Assembly: GCF_002127325.2 (NCBI RefSeq) | Contig: NC_035443.2 | Span: 118,912,251-118,976,250, forward strand | DNA from: Helianthus annuus | Taxonomy: Eukaryota > Streptophyta > Magnoliopsida > Asterales > Asteraceae | DNA: 64,000 bases | Reading direction: 5' to 3' | Part shown: piece by piece, positions 10,621 through 22,900 of the stretch | Position numbering within the stretch: the first letter of the stretch is position 1 | Layout of the letters: the number at the start of each line of letters is the position of its first letter | The notes under the pieces: model-generated | The model's input: the letters and a program-made list of their open reading frames with translations, nothing else | Databases searched by the model: none | Told to the model about the DNA's origin: nothing | Made by a program: the position numbers and the translations under genes

Positions 10621-13600
10621 CAATTAAAGACGCGGGCCCAGGATATCGTGGAGGATCCGGAGCAGGATGTGAAGAAAATTATCCTAGACCAGGATAATCC
10701 CGATATTTCGGTGCTCGTGGGAACCAATATCCCTCAGGATATTGAAGAACAATTAATTAACTTTTTGAAATGCAGGATGTCAACGTTTGCGTGGAAGCAT
10801 GAGGATATGACAGGTATATCTAAAGACATTATTACTCACAAGCTTGGAATTGACAGGTCATTCAAGCCTATACAACAAAAGAGAAGGAAATTCGCCCCTG
10901 AACGGAATGCAATTATCCAAGAGGAAGTTGAAAGATTACTGAAGTCCAGGATGATTAGAGAAGTCAAATTCCCTAGATGGCTAGCAAATGTGGTGGTGGT
11001 TCAAAAGAAGAATGGGAAGTGGAGAGTCTGTGTAGACTACACAGACCTGAACAAAGCCTGTCCAAAAGACCCATTCCCTCTGCCTCAGATAGACTCGATG
11101 GTGGATGCCACTGCTGGTCATGAAATGTTGACCTTCATGGATGCATCCTCAGGATTCCAGCAGATTCAAATGGAACCTTCGGACCAGGAGGATACTGCTT
11201 TCATGACACCAACAGGTATTTATTGTTATACTGCTATGCCTTTCGGTTTAAAAAATGCAGGTGCAACGTACCAGAGATTGGTGAATATGATGTTTAAAGA
11301 CAAACTGGGGGACACCATGGAAGTGTACATTGATGATATGGTGGTCAAATCCAAGAAAGCTGAGGATCATCTTCAGGATATTAAAGGAGCATTCGATATC
11401 CTGGACCAGTATAATATGAAACTTAATCCTGCAAAGAGTCATTTTGGAGTGGGGGCAGGAAAGTTTTTAGGATACATGGTGACGAAAAGAAGGATAAAGG
11501 CAAGTCCGGAGCAGATCAAAGCTATCTTGAATATAAAGTCTCCCTCAAATATGAAGGATGTCCAACGGTTAACAGGACGAGTGGCAGCCTTAAATAGATT
11601 CATATCAAGATCCTCGGAAAAGTGTAAAGAATTCTATGATGTCCTGAAAAAGAATAAAAAGTTTGAGTGGGGTGAGAAGCATGAAGCAACCCTGCAAGAT
11701 TTGAAGCAGTATCTCTCAACCGCACAACTATTGATGAAGCCTGAGGATGGTGAACCATTATCCTTATATCTAGCAGTATCAGGGAATGCAGTAAGTGCAG
11801 TACTCGTAAAGGATCACGAAGGTCAGCAGTATCCTGTTTATTATGTTGGCAAAAGTTTGTTAAATGCTGAAACTAGATATTCTCACCTAGAAAAACTAAT
11901 ACTGGCTCTAGTAATGGCATCAACAAAGCTTAGACATTATTTTGAAACACATAGGATTCATGTTAAGACTAATTATCCTGTTAAGAATGTGCTTAGGAAA
12001 CCAGAAATGTCAGGCAGAATGGCTAAGTGGTCAGTAAAGTTGAGTGCTTATGATTTAGTATATGAACCTAGAAATGCCATAAAGTCTCAGGCTTTAGCTG
12101 ACTTTGTGGCTGATTTTAGTAGTGACATTCAGGATGAGGTAGACCTAGAAGTTCAACAGTTAGGAGAATCCTCAGGATCCTAGACATTATATACCGATGG
12201 TGCATCTAATGTAAGAGGAGTAGGATTAGGAATACTACTAAAATCGCCACAGGGGGACATAATACCCCAGGCTGTTAGATGCGAATTCCCTGCTACTAAT
12301 AATGAGGCAGAATACGAAGCCTTAATCGCAGGATTAGAATTGGCTAAGAATATGAATATTAAGAATTTGCAAGTATATGTTGATTCCTTGTTAATTACTA
12401 ATCATTTTATTGGATCCTATGCAGTCAAGGGTGAGAAACTAATGGAATACCTCGGTATTCTTAAAAAATTAGCAGGATATTTCGATGTTTTTACACTTGA
12501 ACAGGTACCAAGAGAGGATAACGCCGAAGCAGACGCATTGGCAAACTTGGGATCATCAATCAGGATACCAGAAGGAATCCCAATACCGATATTACATATC
12601 CTGTATCCTGCAACGGATCCTCAGCATAAGGAAGTAGCAAGTATTCAAGATCCTGAAGTGGTGTATCCTGGAAAGGATCCTAAATCCTGGACAACTCCAA
12701 TTATGAGATATCTCAAGGAAGGACATATTCTCGAAGACGAAAATCCTAAGGCATTTAGGATGAAGGTATCACGATTCACTATCATAAATAATATTCTATA
12801 TAAAAAATCTCTTGCAGGGCCATACTTGAGATGCTTGGAGGATCCTGAAGCCAAAGAAGTACTTCAGGATATACATGAAGGGGATTGTGGTAACCATACC
12901 GGGGGCAGGTCATTATTTTCGAAAGTGCTGAGGACAGGTTATTATTGGCCAACAATGAGAAAAGATGCTGCAGAATATGCTCGAAGATGTGATGCATGTC
13001 AGAGGCATAGTAACATATTGCATCAACCAGCTGAACCACTATATCCTGTAGCATCCCCTTGGCCGTTCATGAAATGGGGGATGGATATAGTAGGGAAGTT
13101 ACCAAAAGCTCCGGGAGGAAAAGTCTTTATGCTGGTAATGACGGATTATTTCTCTAAGTGGGTTGAAGCTGAAGCATTTGTGCAAGTTAGAGACCAAGAA
13201 GTAGTATCCTTCATAAAGAGGAATATCCTGACCAGGTTTGGAGTACCAGCTGAAATTATTTGTGATAATGGGTCCCAGTTTATAAGCAAAAGGACTACTG
13301 ACTTTTGAAAAAGTTGGGGAATCAAGATGATAACGTCTACTCCGGTGCATCCTCAAGCGAATGGGCAAGCTGAGTCTTCAAACAAGATAATAGTGAACAA
13401 CTTAAAGAAGAGACTTGGAGCCAAAAAAGGAAGATGGGCAGAGGAATTACCCTTTGTGTTATGGGCTGACAGGACAACGGTAAAAAATGCAACCGGCCAA
13501 ACCCCATTCTCCTTAGTATTCGGAGCAGAAGCAGTAATTCCAACGGAAATGGTGATACCTACTGCAAGATCTATCCTACAGAATCCTGAACAGAATCCTG

Positions 13601-13920
13601 AAGCCTTATGTCAAGATTTGGATACCATAGACGAAAGAAGAGACGCAGCAAGGCTAAGGATGGCAGCATATCAACAAAGAATATCCAGAGCATATAACAA
13701 GAATATAAGGACTAGGAGATTTCAAGTGGGTGATTGGGTGCTAAGGAAGGCTTTTCAGAATACTACTAATCCTGCCGATGGCAAGTTAGCTCCAAAATGG
13801 GAAGGACCATACGAAGTTGAATCAGAAGCAGGGAAAGGAGCATACAGACTCAAGAATATGGAAGGGGATATGCTACCAAGGTCTTGGAATGTTGTACACT
13901 TAAAGCTCTGTTTCAAGTAA
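10621..13920 (+). pseudogene. Pol of element G: RT, RNase H, archaeal-type RNase H, integrase
   Basis: One frame runs throughout, with stops at 12181-12183 (TAG) and 13306-13308 (TGA). The RT has PFPLPQIDSMVDA, MPFGLKNAGATYQRLVN and the intact catalytic YIDD box (about 11328-11339). The first RNase H follows (VYYVGKSLLNAETRYSHLEK). After the 12181 stop comes a second RNase H with its acidic residues present (LYTDGASN, NNEAEYEAL, YVDS, AEADALANL). The integrase has a zinc-binding HHCC region (HEGDCGNH to CDACQ) and the D,D,E residues in [16 protein letters not shown] and ANGQAESSNK. The 13306 stop lies between the second D and the E. Apart from the stops every catalytic residue I can identify is kept. 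Confidence 0.9.
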
Positions 13921-15200
13921 GAATAGAATTCAATTTCTATCTCAGAATGGTATGTATCCTATCTCTTTTAAATATATATGTTTATTATCTTGAACCCAAT
14001 ACTGACTTAGGCATCGGAGGGGTGTTAGCCAAGCTAACACCCACCTTAGTTTACGATTGTTTTGCAGCATATGCTCCAGGATATGGCTCCAGGATGTGTA
14101 CTCAGGATAACTCAGAAGATTAGAGGATTGGCCCCCTCTCTCACGTTTAAGGGATACTAATCCCTTCACAGGTTTAAAGGTATTCACCTTTCTCCCCAAT
14201 TGGGTTTAAACACCCCGCCTGGAGCGCAAGTTATTCAGGGATAGTTCAAGGTGGCGGGACCAGTCCATGTAAAAGTGGCTGACAATTTCGTTACTGTTGG
14301 CTATATCCTGAATTCTAAAGGTATATGAGGATTGATCACCCTCTCTCACGAAAGGGTATTTTCATACTCTCTAAGGTTTAAAGGTTTTCACCTTTCTAAG
14401 TCTTGGAGTTTATACACTCCCGCCTGTAGCGCATGAAATTCAGGGTTTATCCCCAGTATACTAAGGGTTCATTTCAAGATATCAAGGGTTTTGCCCTGGG
14501 GTATTTGGAATTCATTCGAGCCAAAAATATGAATACATTTGTGTTTCTATGTTAAGTACAGGGGACATACGTTATATTATTCTAAGGATGGATTCGAGTT
14601 TATAAGAATGCACTGGGGACAAGTTTATAATGAAGAATTGAAATTGATTCACTGAGAATCTCTGGTATGATCTTTCTTTTGTATTTAAGACAACTAATAG
14701 ATTGTATTTTAATATCTTAATCAGCATATCTTTCAGGATATCTGTCGGGATACGTTTATAATATATTCCCAAAAATGTTTGAACAAAACAATTTTCACAA
14801 GAGAAATTTATAACAACAATAACAAAGTCTAAAGAGGAATTATATTATTAACATACCAAAAGATGTGCTTTTAGTTTCACCTAATAACAAGGCCCATCCA
14901 CTAAGAGCACTATTAGTTCATTACCATATTTACCCAACAGTTGAAGGCTTCATCTCAAACCGAGACCCATCCACCTCCAACTGTTGTATTGTTCAAAATA
15001 AACCATACTAACTAATGACCAAGGGCTTCGTCCTGAAACTCATGATCCCTCCACCTTTGGCCATCATATTGTCTACGTGCAGGAAATTAAAATTGTTCAA
15101 CAGACAAGAAAAGTAAATTGTTCAAGACATCAACCATTAAACCTAAAAAAGTGGGCTCCGGCCTAGGCATCAATATCCATCATCGCCCACTCAGCTGCCC
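13921..15200. other. Non-coding block between integrase and antisense gene of element G
   Basis: No sense ORF. An imperfect tandem duplication with a period of about 208 bases covers roughly 14124-14236 and 14332-14443. Each unit has the phrase CCCTCTCTCACG, an AAAGGT...ACCTTT hairpin and a CCCGCCTG-AGCGCA phrase. At 14935-14986 an inverted pair (CAACAGTTGAAGG and CCTCCAACTGTTG) brackets about 26 bases. The block lies just beyond the 3' end of the antisense gene and could hold its 3' untranslated region. Confidence 0.6.
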
Positions 15201-16991
15201 TCACACAGCGGCATCCTCTCCTGCTTTCCCCGGCTTCTCAGCACCAGCATCCTGTCCAGCATCCTCACCAGCATCCGCTCCGGCATCCTTTTTGTCTCCA
15301 GCCTGATCTGCCACCTCCGCTGACTTGGAAGACTCACCGGCTTCAGATGGGAGTGGCACAGCTTTGCCTCCAAGCTCCTTCAACTTGGCCACCCAAGATT
15401 CAATTGGCCAAGATGGACAAACAAGACCTGTCTCCTTGGCCTCATAAGCCATCTTGATGCGTGCTTGTAACAGGGAGACAATAGCAGAAGTCTTGATTCC
15501 TTCCCGGAAATTGATCGTGGCCTGATCATGATCCATTTGCATGGTGGCCAATTTGAGCTCGGCATCCTGAGTGACCTTTTTCAGCTTATCCTCATAGTGC
15601 CGACTCTTCGCTTCAGCAATGGCACCTTGGTCGGCAACAGTAGTTTCAAGCTGCTTGATCCTGGCTTCATGAAGTGCGACGGTACCACATGCATCATTGT
15701 ACAAGTGGAGCAAATGCTGGAGGCCCTGTGCACCAATAACAGGTACGAGTTAGAATATATATATATATAATGACCAAGATATCCTATTAGGATATCCTGT
15801 TAGGATATCCGTGCAGGATATATGTGCATGATATATATGCAGAGTATGCGTCAGGATATTACCTTGTTAAGGAAGGATGTCATTGGCTCTAAGGAATCGG
15901 TAAAGCTGAGATCGTCATAGGAGAACCCTCCTGAGCTTGGAGCACTGACCTCAAGGCCCTTCCTCTTTTTCGCTGTGGAAGCACGAGTCCTTGGGTTGGC
16001 CTTGGGAGCTGGGAGTGGCTTGGAGCTGGTGGCAGCAGGAGCCTCCTTCTTGACTATGGTTGGAGTTGGATAGCTGTCAAGTTCGTCAAGGTCTAGATAG
16101 ACTGGGACTTTGCTGGAATCTGCACACAGGGAGTAAAATTCTAAACCTTTCCTAAAGATATCAAATAAAAACATGTATCTACAGGATATCTTGCAGGATC
16201 CTTACCGGACATGTTTGCGCTTGAAAGAGGGCTTGGAGTTGGTGGAGATGGGTTGAAACTTCTCTCTGCTTCTGGAAGGAGCCTGATGGCGTCTATTCTT
16301 TTCTGAGAATCTGCAAGAGGAGGTGCTAGCTTCCTAAAATCAGCTGTACAAGAAAACGACAAAGTTAGTTCAGGATATAAAGCAGGATAACAAGCAGGAT
16401 CATCTTTAAACCCTAAATCCTACCCTTCTTCAACCAATGCACCGGATAATCCGCTCCACCAGGGATTGAATCTCTTTTTACGAAAAAGAATTTGGATTTC
16501 CATTCCTCTTCATTCCTGGTGGCTCGGAGGATTAGTGGGTCACTGGAAGTAGAATAAAACAAGAATCGACAAGAACCGTCGCACCTAAGTCGGTATGCTA
16601 ATGGGAGATCATGAACAGAAAGATCAGGGATATGGTTGTTCTTGATTTGATCAAGAACGGACAAGACTCGCCAAAGCATTGGCATTGTTTGACTAAAGCA
16701 ATTTTTTGTGACATCAAAAAACTCGGTGATAAATTCAGAAAAAGGAAATTGTAGCCCTAGAGTAAAGGGGAAAGCATTGAAACAGAGCCACTCGTCGGAA
16801 ACCATATCCGATCGGATTTCCCGATCAAATGGCCGGAACACCGTCCCTTTTGGGAAGATGCCGGAGGTTTTGAGGGCCGACAAGTGGGCACTGTCGAAGG
16901 AGCATATTTCCTTCTCCGGATCTTGGAGAATATTCTGGTGAATGAATGTGGGGGCGGAATCGCCGGAGCTGGATCTTGTCTGCCTTGTCAT
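15201..16991 (-). CDS. Antisense four-exon gene of element G (gypsy-type putative transposase family)
   Basis: Exons on the minus strand are 16991-16424, 16343-16206, 16119-15863 and 15725-15201. Each intron begins GT and ends AG, and the phases (1, 1, 0) close exactly: 1488 bases, 495 residues, TGA stop. Exon 1 matches in style the plant family annotated as putative gypsy-type transposase (Pfam PF04195): an aromatic-rich globular part (DEWLCFNAFPFTLGLQFPF, SEFITEFFDV) ending WKSKFFFVKRDSIPGGADY. Exons 2-3 are Pro/Ser/Lys-rich linkers with a basic patch (STAKKRKG). Exon 4 begins with a Glu/Lys/Gln-rich probable coiled coil (HEARIKQLETTVADQ) and ends in Asp/Ala/Gly repeats (DAGADAGEDAGQDAGA). 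It is unbroken although the sense gag-pol has stops. Known Tat elements may carry antisense extra ORFs of unknown function; no function is inferred here. Splicing is predicted, not shown. Confidence 0.82.
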
Positions 16992-17094
16992 GTTGCCGGA
17001 ATATCGAAGAGGGTGAGAAAGGAAGATGAAGTTGAGAGAAAGTGTTTACCTTTTTTCTCTTCGGAGATAGTTAAATGAAGATAAGGATGAAAAA

Positions 17095-17100
17095 GATATA
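17095..17100 (-). promoter_or_regulatory. Possible TATA box of the antisense gene
   Basis: On the minus strand TATATC within CCTATATCTTT lies about 105 bases before the ATG at 16991. The match is weak; position and strand fit a core promoter. Confidence 0.35.
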
Positions 17101-17230
17101 GGGTGTGATGAGTAATTATAGGTCGAGTGGTTGAAAGCTGTCACGTTAATGGTCTAATCTCTTAATTGCCTCGGCCATGGTGAAAAATATAACCGTTAGG
17201 ACATCAAACGGTAATATTTTTGGGGACAAT

Positions 17231-17968
17231 TGTTATGGGTGAAATTCTGAGCCCATATCCTGGAAAGTATCTTGATATATATCTTGTTTATATTGTATTT
17301 GTTTACATCCGGGATGCTAGTTCAGGATATTGGTAACATCCTGAATGGTATCCTCGGGATTACTAATGGATTATGTGCAGGCACGTGGGTTAAAAGCTAG
17401 CAACGTTAACAAGACTTATTCCACGGAAGACTCGGTCCAAGTCGTTCAAGGGAAGACGTTGGAGCCGTCATACTCACTTTACAACGTTCATGAAGGAATA
17501 TTCGGTTCAGCCCATATTTGTAGGGATTATTGTTTGTAATTCATTACTATAAATAGTGGGTATATCAGATCAACTAGGACATCACAATCACACTCTCAAC
17601 ACTCTCAACACTTGCTCTCTCGCAACTTTCACAAAATTCATTGTAACACTTAGCGATCTGATCTATATCCTGCACTGTATCCTGAAGTTTAAAGCAACAA
17701 GAAGAACTAGGCAGCTGCGATTGTCAGCTCCCGAGGTTTTATGCCGGCGATCTAGATTGATCAAGGGCTTTCCTCGTACATCTCGTGTCATTTACTTTAC
17801 CTTTTTGCTCATTGTTTGATCGTAGATACAGCTCAATATCCTGAGCCGTATCCTGAACACTGTTTTTCCAAAGAACATAACCAGCATATTTTCAACACAC
17901 TTTTTAGCACACTACCTCACTTAACTAATTTGATCACTTAATTGCTTCGGTAATTTTTGACCAAAACA
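17231..17968 (+). repeat. 3' LTR of element G
   Basis: 738 bp, preceded by the polypurine tract TTTTTGGGGACAAT. It differs from the 5' LTR at 7 positions by my direct comparison. TATA box TATAAATAG at 17548-17556. Confidence 0.93.
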
Positions 17969-17973
17969 AGGTC

Positions 17974-18081
17974 ATATGAGCGAAATCATCTTTACATGAA
18001 TTCTTGATTCTCGTGTCCTGAACTAACCTATACTATTCTAGACTCGATACAAGACGAAGTCGACAGATGCATGCACCAACA
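17974..18081 (-). repeat. 3' LTR of element A, proximal part
   Basis: This is the remaining 108 bases of A's 3' LTR after the G insertion, ending CACCAACA next to the polypurine-tract complement GACTCCCCCTC (18082-18092). Confidence 0.9.
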
Positions 18082-18092
18082 GACTCCCCCTC

Positions 18093-19998
18093 AGATGTTG
18101 ACGAGTCGCATGTGTCGAGTTTTTGACAATGTCATGACTTTGCATCTTCGGTCTTGATCAGTCTTTAATCTTCTCTTCGAAATGTTTGACGCTGTAAACT
18201 TCCTCAAACTCTATCTCCTCTCTTACTCTTTTATCACCAACAAACTCCTTCTCTTAGATGTTGACATCTTTAAATTCATCATTATCAACATGCACTCCCC
18301 CTCAAATGTTGACTTATCCTGCATAACTCTCTACCACAAACATAAGTTTTATGATAAACAATTAAGCATTCAGATATCACTGATAACTATCTCAAACAAG
18401 TATATTAATTTGTTCCTGATGAACCGCTTGCAACTATATCGTTTTTCTAATCAAAACAACACACTCTCCCAAACCATCTGTTCATCGTGTTTAGCACTTG
18501 GAAATTTGAAAATCAGCTTTTTTTAATATCAGTCGTCGAAAATCTTTTTGAATTTTCAAAAGTTTATGCTAAAACACACTAAAAATCTTTTTGGATTTTA
18601 TGAAATAACCAAAATAAAATGCAATAAAGAAATATTTACAGTCAATCTTTTTGTGAGTTTGTGTAAGAGAATCATATCAGTTTATGAGACAAATCACTAA
18701 CACCGTTAAGCTCCATTTCATTTTAAGTTCTAAACAATTCACTTAGATTGTCAGTATATTTGTCCACTTAAATTTTCACACAAAGTTCAACTGATCTGAG
18801 ATATGTAATTAATGTTTTAAGCTCTTGAACTTATCCGTGTGTCCCACTACTTGAATATACTCCCGTATCCAGATCCCAATATTCAGTCTTACAGGTGAGT
18901 ATACCACAGCTGATATCTGTTCAGGGGTTAATTGCGAGGGCCGTGAGAGCTTAGGTTGATACTTCTGTATACGCAAAGAGATGACGGCTTCGACTTTTCG
19001 GTGTGTCCCCTTTAAAGGATCTTTTTGATTACAACAGCAGTGACTATCAATTTTATTGTTTCATCGACATGCTGAGGGTGTAGCTATGTTTCAAGCTTTT
19101 GCAGGAAAGCATTATCCGGGGACTAGGTCAGTACTTCCATACAGCAGAAGTCGCTGGGTAATACCCCAGATATCACTGACCATAAAGACCTAGTATCTCA
19201 GAATACGGGACCATTCAAACAAGATTTCAGGGGTTACCTATATATCCAAGAAGTTGTTACCCACAGAATAAGCAAGTTTGAATTTTTAGGTTTATATCTC
19301 GTCTCAATCTACTAACTGTGTAAAAACCTACCGACATATCCGCGATGAGATTGTTTATCACATTTTATCTTTTCATTTCTTTAACATGTTGTGACAGTCC
19401 ACTGATGTACTATCATTTCCTCTTTTATACAACAAAACTCATTTTTTGATTTTATCATGTTTTTGGCTTTTTCAAATTTTCTAATGTTTTTGGATTTTCT
19501 GAAATTTTTAAAATTTCTACTCCCCCTAAAATGCAAACACATTAAGGAAAATTAAAAACAAACTGTACAGAAACATGACAACCGATATCAAATCGCATCA
19601 ATTCGCCATTCACTTGGCATAAACAATCAGAACTCCCCCTGTCAACAAACTATTTTCCCATTTAGATTTCAAAACACTTAAGTTTGTTTTAATCAAAATG
19701 GTTTTTCCGGAAAATAAGTTTGGTTGATTTTACCATTTGTAAGTATATCAATACTAGGATCAGGGATGTGGTTCATCATATTGTCTTTCAACCACTTGTA
19801 GGAAAATGCAAGTACAAATTAATGTCCTTGATTTACCATATGCAAGCATGCACAATCAAATCTTCTTACCATTTGTAAACAAACACAAACAAACCTTTTA
19901 CCGTTTGTATGATTGACATTACCGTAGTAAATCCCTCAAGAAAGATGCCGATTCATGCTCCACACTTACCAACCTGGGAGCTCCGGCAAGTCAGGTTT
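18093..19998 (-). other. Non-coding tail of element A, where pol would be expected
   Basis: No protease, integrase, RT or RNase H motif was seen in any frame. After the gag stop come about 470 bases with TACAAATGGTAA phrases and a GGGGGAG tract. The conserved family tail (about 19400-18840) follows and corresponds to 2566-3130 of C. The short frame at 18182-18526 is not supported as a gene. Confidence 0.7.
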
Positions 19999-22900
19999 TT
20001 AGTCAAAGAAAATATCCACCCAAGCCTGACCAGCCTTGGGTGCTACCGAGTCACCATCACTCGGTTTCTTACCTCCTCTTTTCTTCTCATAAAATTCTTT
20101 AACCCCATTGACTTTTCGGTCAATCATCTTACCAAAGATATATTTTACCTTGGGGTTAAAGACCTTCTCAGCATCAAAATCCTGTTTGTCATTGTAAAAT
20201 TGGTTAGAAATTTCAACTTTACCAAATTTTCTTCTTATAATTTTCAGCCCGAAGTGATGGAAAATCCTCATCATTCACAGTCGGCACTGATTTCTCAGCT
20301 TTTAACATAGCTTCACATTTTGAAACAGTGGCTCATTTGACTTTGTGGAGTCAGATTCATCGCCAAAAGACAGCTCCTCTGATTTTGACCTATCAGAATC
20401 ATCGCTAGAGCTTTCAACAACTTTCTTAACAACCCATTTTTGGTTGTCAGATTTAGCTCTCTTCTTGTAAAACTTGTTTGAACGTTCACCAATTTCAAAT
20501 GTAGAATTTTTAAACAATTTGGTTCTATCAATTGGTGGTTCAAACTCAACCACTTTCTCTTTGAGTTTACGAGATACTCCCTGTTTTGATTATATTGCCT
20601 TAGAACAATCTCTGGCAATATGTCCAACAATGTTGCATTGGAAACAGGTTCTCGTATCTTTCTTCTGCTCAGCCATCTTCTTCATTTCATCTTGCTTCTT
20701 TGCAAGGAACTCATTGTTTGACTGCCTCCAGAAATCTTTCTTTTCTTCTTCGTTTGCTAACGTACCTGAAACAAATGTCATTTTGGATTTAAAATCACGA
20801 ACATATTTTTCATTTTTCTGTTTTTCTGTTGGAGTAAAACCAAGACCTTTCTTTTTGAAATTACCGTTATGGTTAGATTTCTTTTGAAAACCTGAACCAG
20901 AACTGTAACCTTTTTTCTTGTTTATTCTTTGTTGTACTCTTGAGGTGTATTTTTTTGGTTTTTCATTAGGATGTAAATCTTTTATTTTAGAAATATTAAT
21001 TTCTGTTAGTTTAAAAACCTTTTTAATCATTTCAGTCACCTCTTATTGGAAATTCCTCATCAGAATATAATTTGTCAGAATCATTTAAAGTGTAAGCAAC
21101 TTTAAACGGTTCATCATCCAAATTAGATTTTGATAACAAGAATTTTCTATCATAAACTATTTTGTCTTGTTTTTCTGTTTGACTCGGAGTGCTTGTCTCA
21201 GACTTTGACTCTATCACAGACTCCGACTTTGACTCCTCTGTGTCATCGTTATCTAACACATGATCCACCACTATCTTCATCAATTGAGATTGTTGATCAG
21301 TGTCAGACGATGTATAAACAACATCAATGTTTTCTGGAAAATTGACAGACAATTCTGACTCCCACTGCAAATTTGTTGCCTTTTTTACTCTTTCATCATT
21401 TGGATTTCTAGCCAAATATCCATTTTCCAGAGGGGGTGGACACTTGTTGTAACTGACACCTTGTTTCTTACCAGATGTCGTCTCTACAGTGCCTTTCTTC
21501 TTTTTAGTCTTTTTCACTGGAGTCTTTTCTTCAATCTTTTCTTCTGAGACTTTCTTTTCTTTAGTTACATCATTATCCTCAAATGCCTTTAAGCTTTCAG
21601 CTGTCGGATAAATCCTGTCAATAACATAAGACGAACATGAGTAACTTTTCAACAAACGATTAAATCTTTCAGTTTCAATCCTCTGAAGTTCCAGTTTTTG
21701 TTCAAGAGCAGTACACTTCTCGATATAATTGTTCACAACTTTTTGCTTAACCATGAACGCTCCTTGAAGTGTTTTCATTGCTGTAGCCTGCTCTTCACTT
21801 GTGTCGTTGTACATATTCAATGCCCTGTTCAACACATCATATGATTCTTTCAATCTGTTCATGTTGTGGATCAATGAATTGTTCTGTTTCATTACAACTT
21901 CACAATTTTCACAAGTTATTGGACTCTTTTTCGCAATTGCTTCTTCATTAATCTCGAACTTTGGAACTTCTTTCACTTTTCTTCTCACCACCGATACTGT
22001 TTCATCGTCACTACTAACCGGTGTCTTTACCTTTTTCTTTTTCTTCTTTGCCTTCTCATCCTCACTATCGCTTTCTTCCATCATCTTTAGATGTTTTGCC
22101 ATTTGTCTAGAATAATACTCAGTATCATCATCACGTTCTTCTTCAATTCTTACAACAAAAACTTTGTGAGTTGTATGTGTTGTGGCTTGATCAGGAATAT
22201 AATCATCCCAAGTGAAGTTCTCCCAGCTAAAACCCTCGGGGAGCTTTTCATCATCTTGATCGATCAAACAAGCTTTTCCATTAGCTGAGACATATTTATC
22301 CCAGTTGAATGGCTTCTTTTCTTCCTGATTAACCACACAAGCTCTCTTTCCAGAATCTTCAATTATGGGTCTTCCATGTGCAGTTTGTGCTTGATGTTGA
22401 TGCTGTTGAGATGGTTGTTGAGCAACTTGATGGTAGATGGCTTTTCGGTAGTAATCATTGTTGTTGTTGAAAGGATTCTGAGCTCCATTTGCTTCGCGGT
22501 TGGTGCACTCCCTCTTAAAGTGACCTTTCTCCCTGCAACGAAAACAAGTGAGTTCAGATTTGTCAAAACCTAAAGTAGAAACACTAGCCTCACGAAGATC
22601 ATCTCTCCCGTGATCTGTTTGAATTTCTCAGCTCTCCTTAACACGCTTGCCAAACACCATTTTATGTCCATCAGTTCCATCTCTACAGCATCTATCTGGT
22701 CGTAATCATCCTTTGTTAGCATTGGATTCCCGATACGACCTGCAACAAAACAACTATAAGATTCTAAAACCATTCCCAATAAAGATATGTGGTTTTTAGC
22801 AACTTTCTCAGAATAATCTTGATCATTTTCAAGATTTAAAACAATATTGCACTGAAGTTTTCTCCCATTTTTTGTTGTTGAAATGTTTGGATCAAAAGAC

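Larger units (their letters stand above)
7503..17968 (+). mobile_element. Element G: Ty3/Gypsy retrotransposon of the Tat type, complete, with an antisense gene
   Basis: Both ends are defined. LTRs of 738 bp (7503-8240 and 17231-17968) start TGTTATGG and end CCAAAACA. The target duplication AGGTC is at 7498-7502 and 17969-17973, and the uninterrupted site can be read at about 24698-24703. The order is LTR, primer site, gag, protease, RT, RNase H, second (archaeal-type) RNase H, integrase, non-coding block, antisense four-exon gene, polypurine tract, LTR. The second RNase H between RNase H and integrase marks the Tat lineage. The LTRs differ at 7 positions (under 1 percent), so the insertion is young, yet the sense frame has three stops and a frameshift. 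Confidence 0.93.

Noticed and set aside
18182..18526. 114-codon frame in the tail of A
   Set aside because: AT-rich, absent from the corresponding tails of B and C, no domain.
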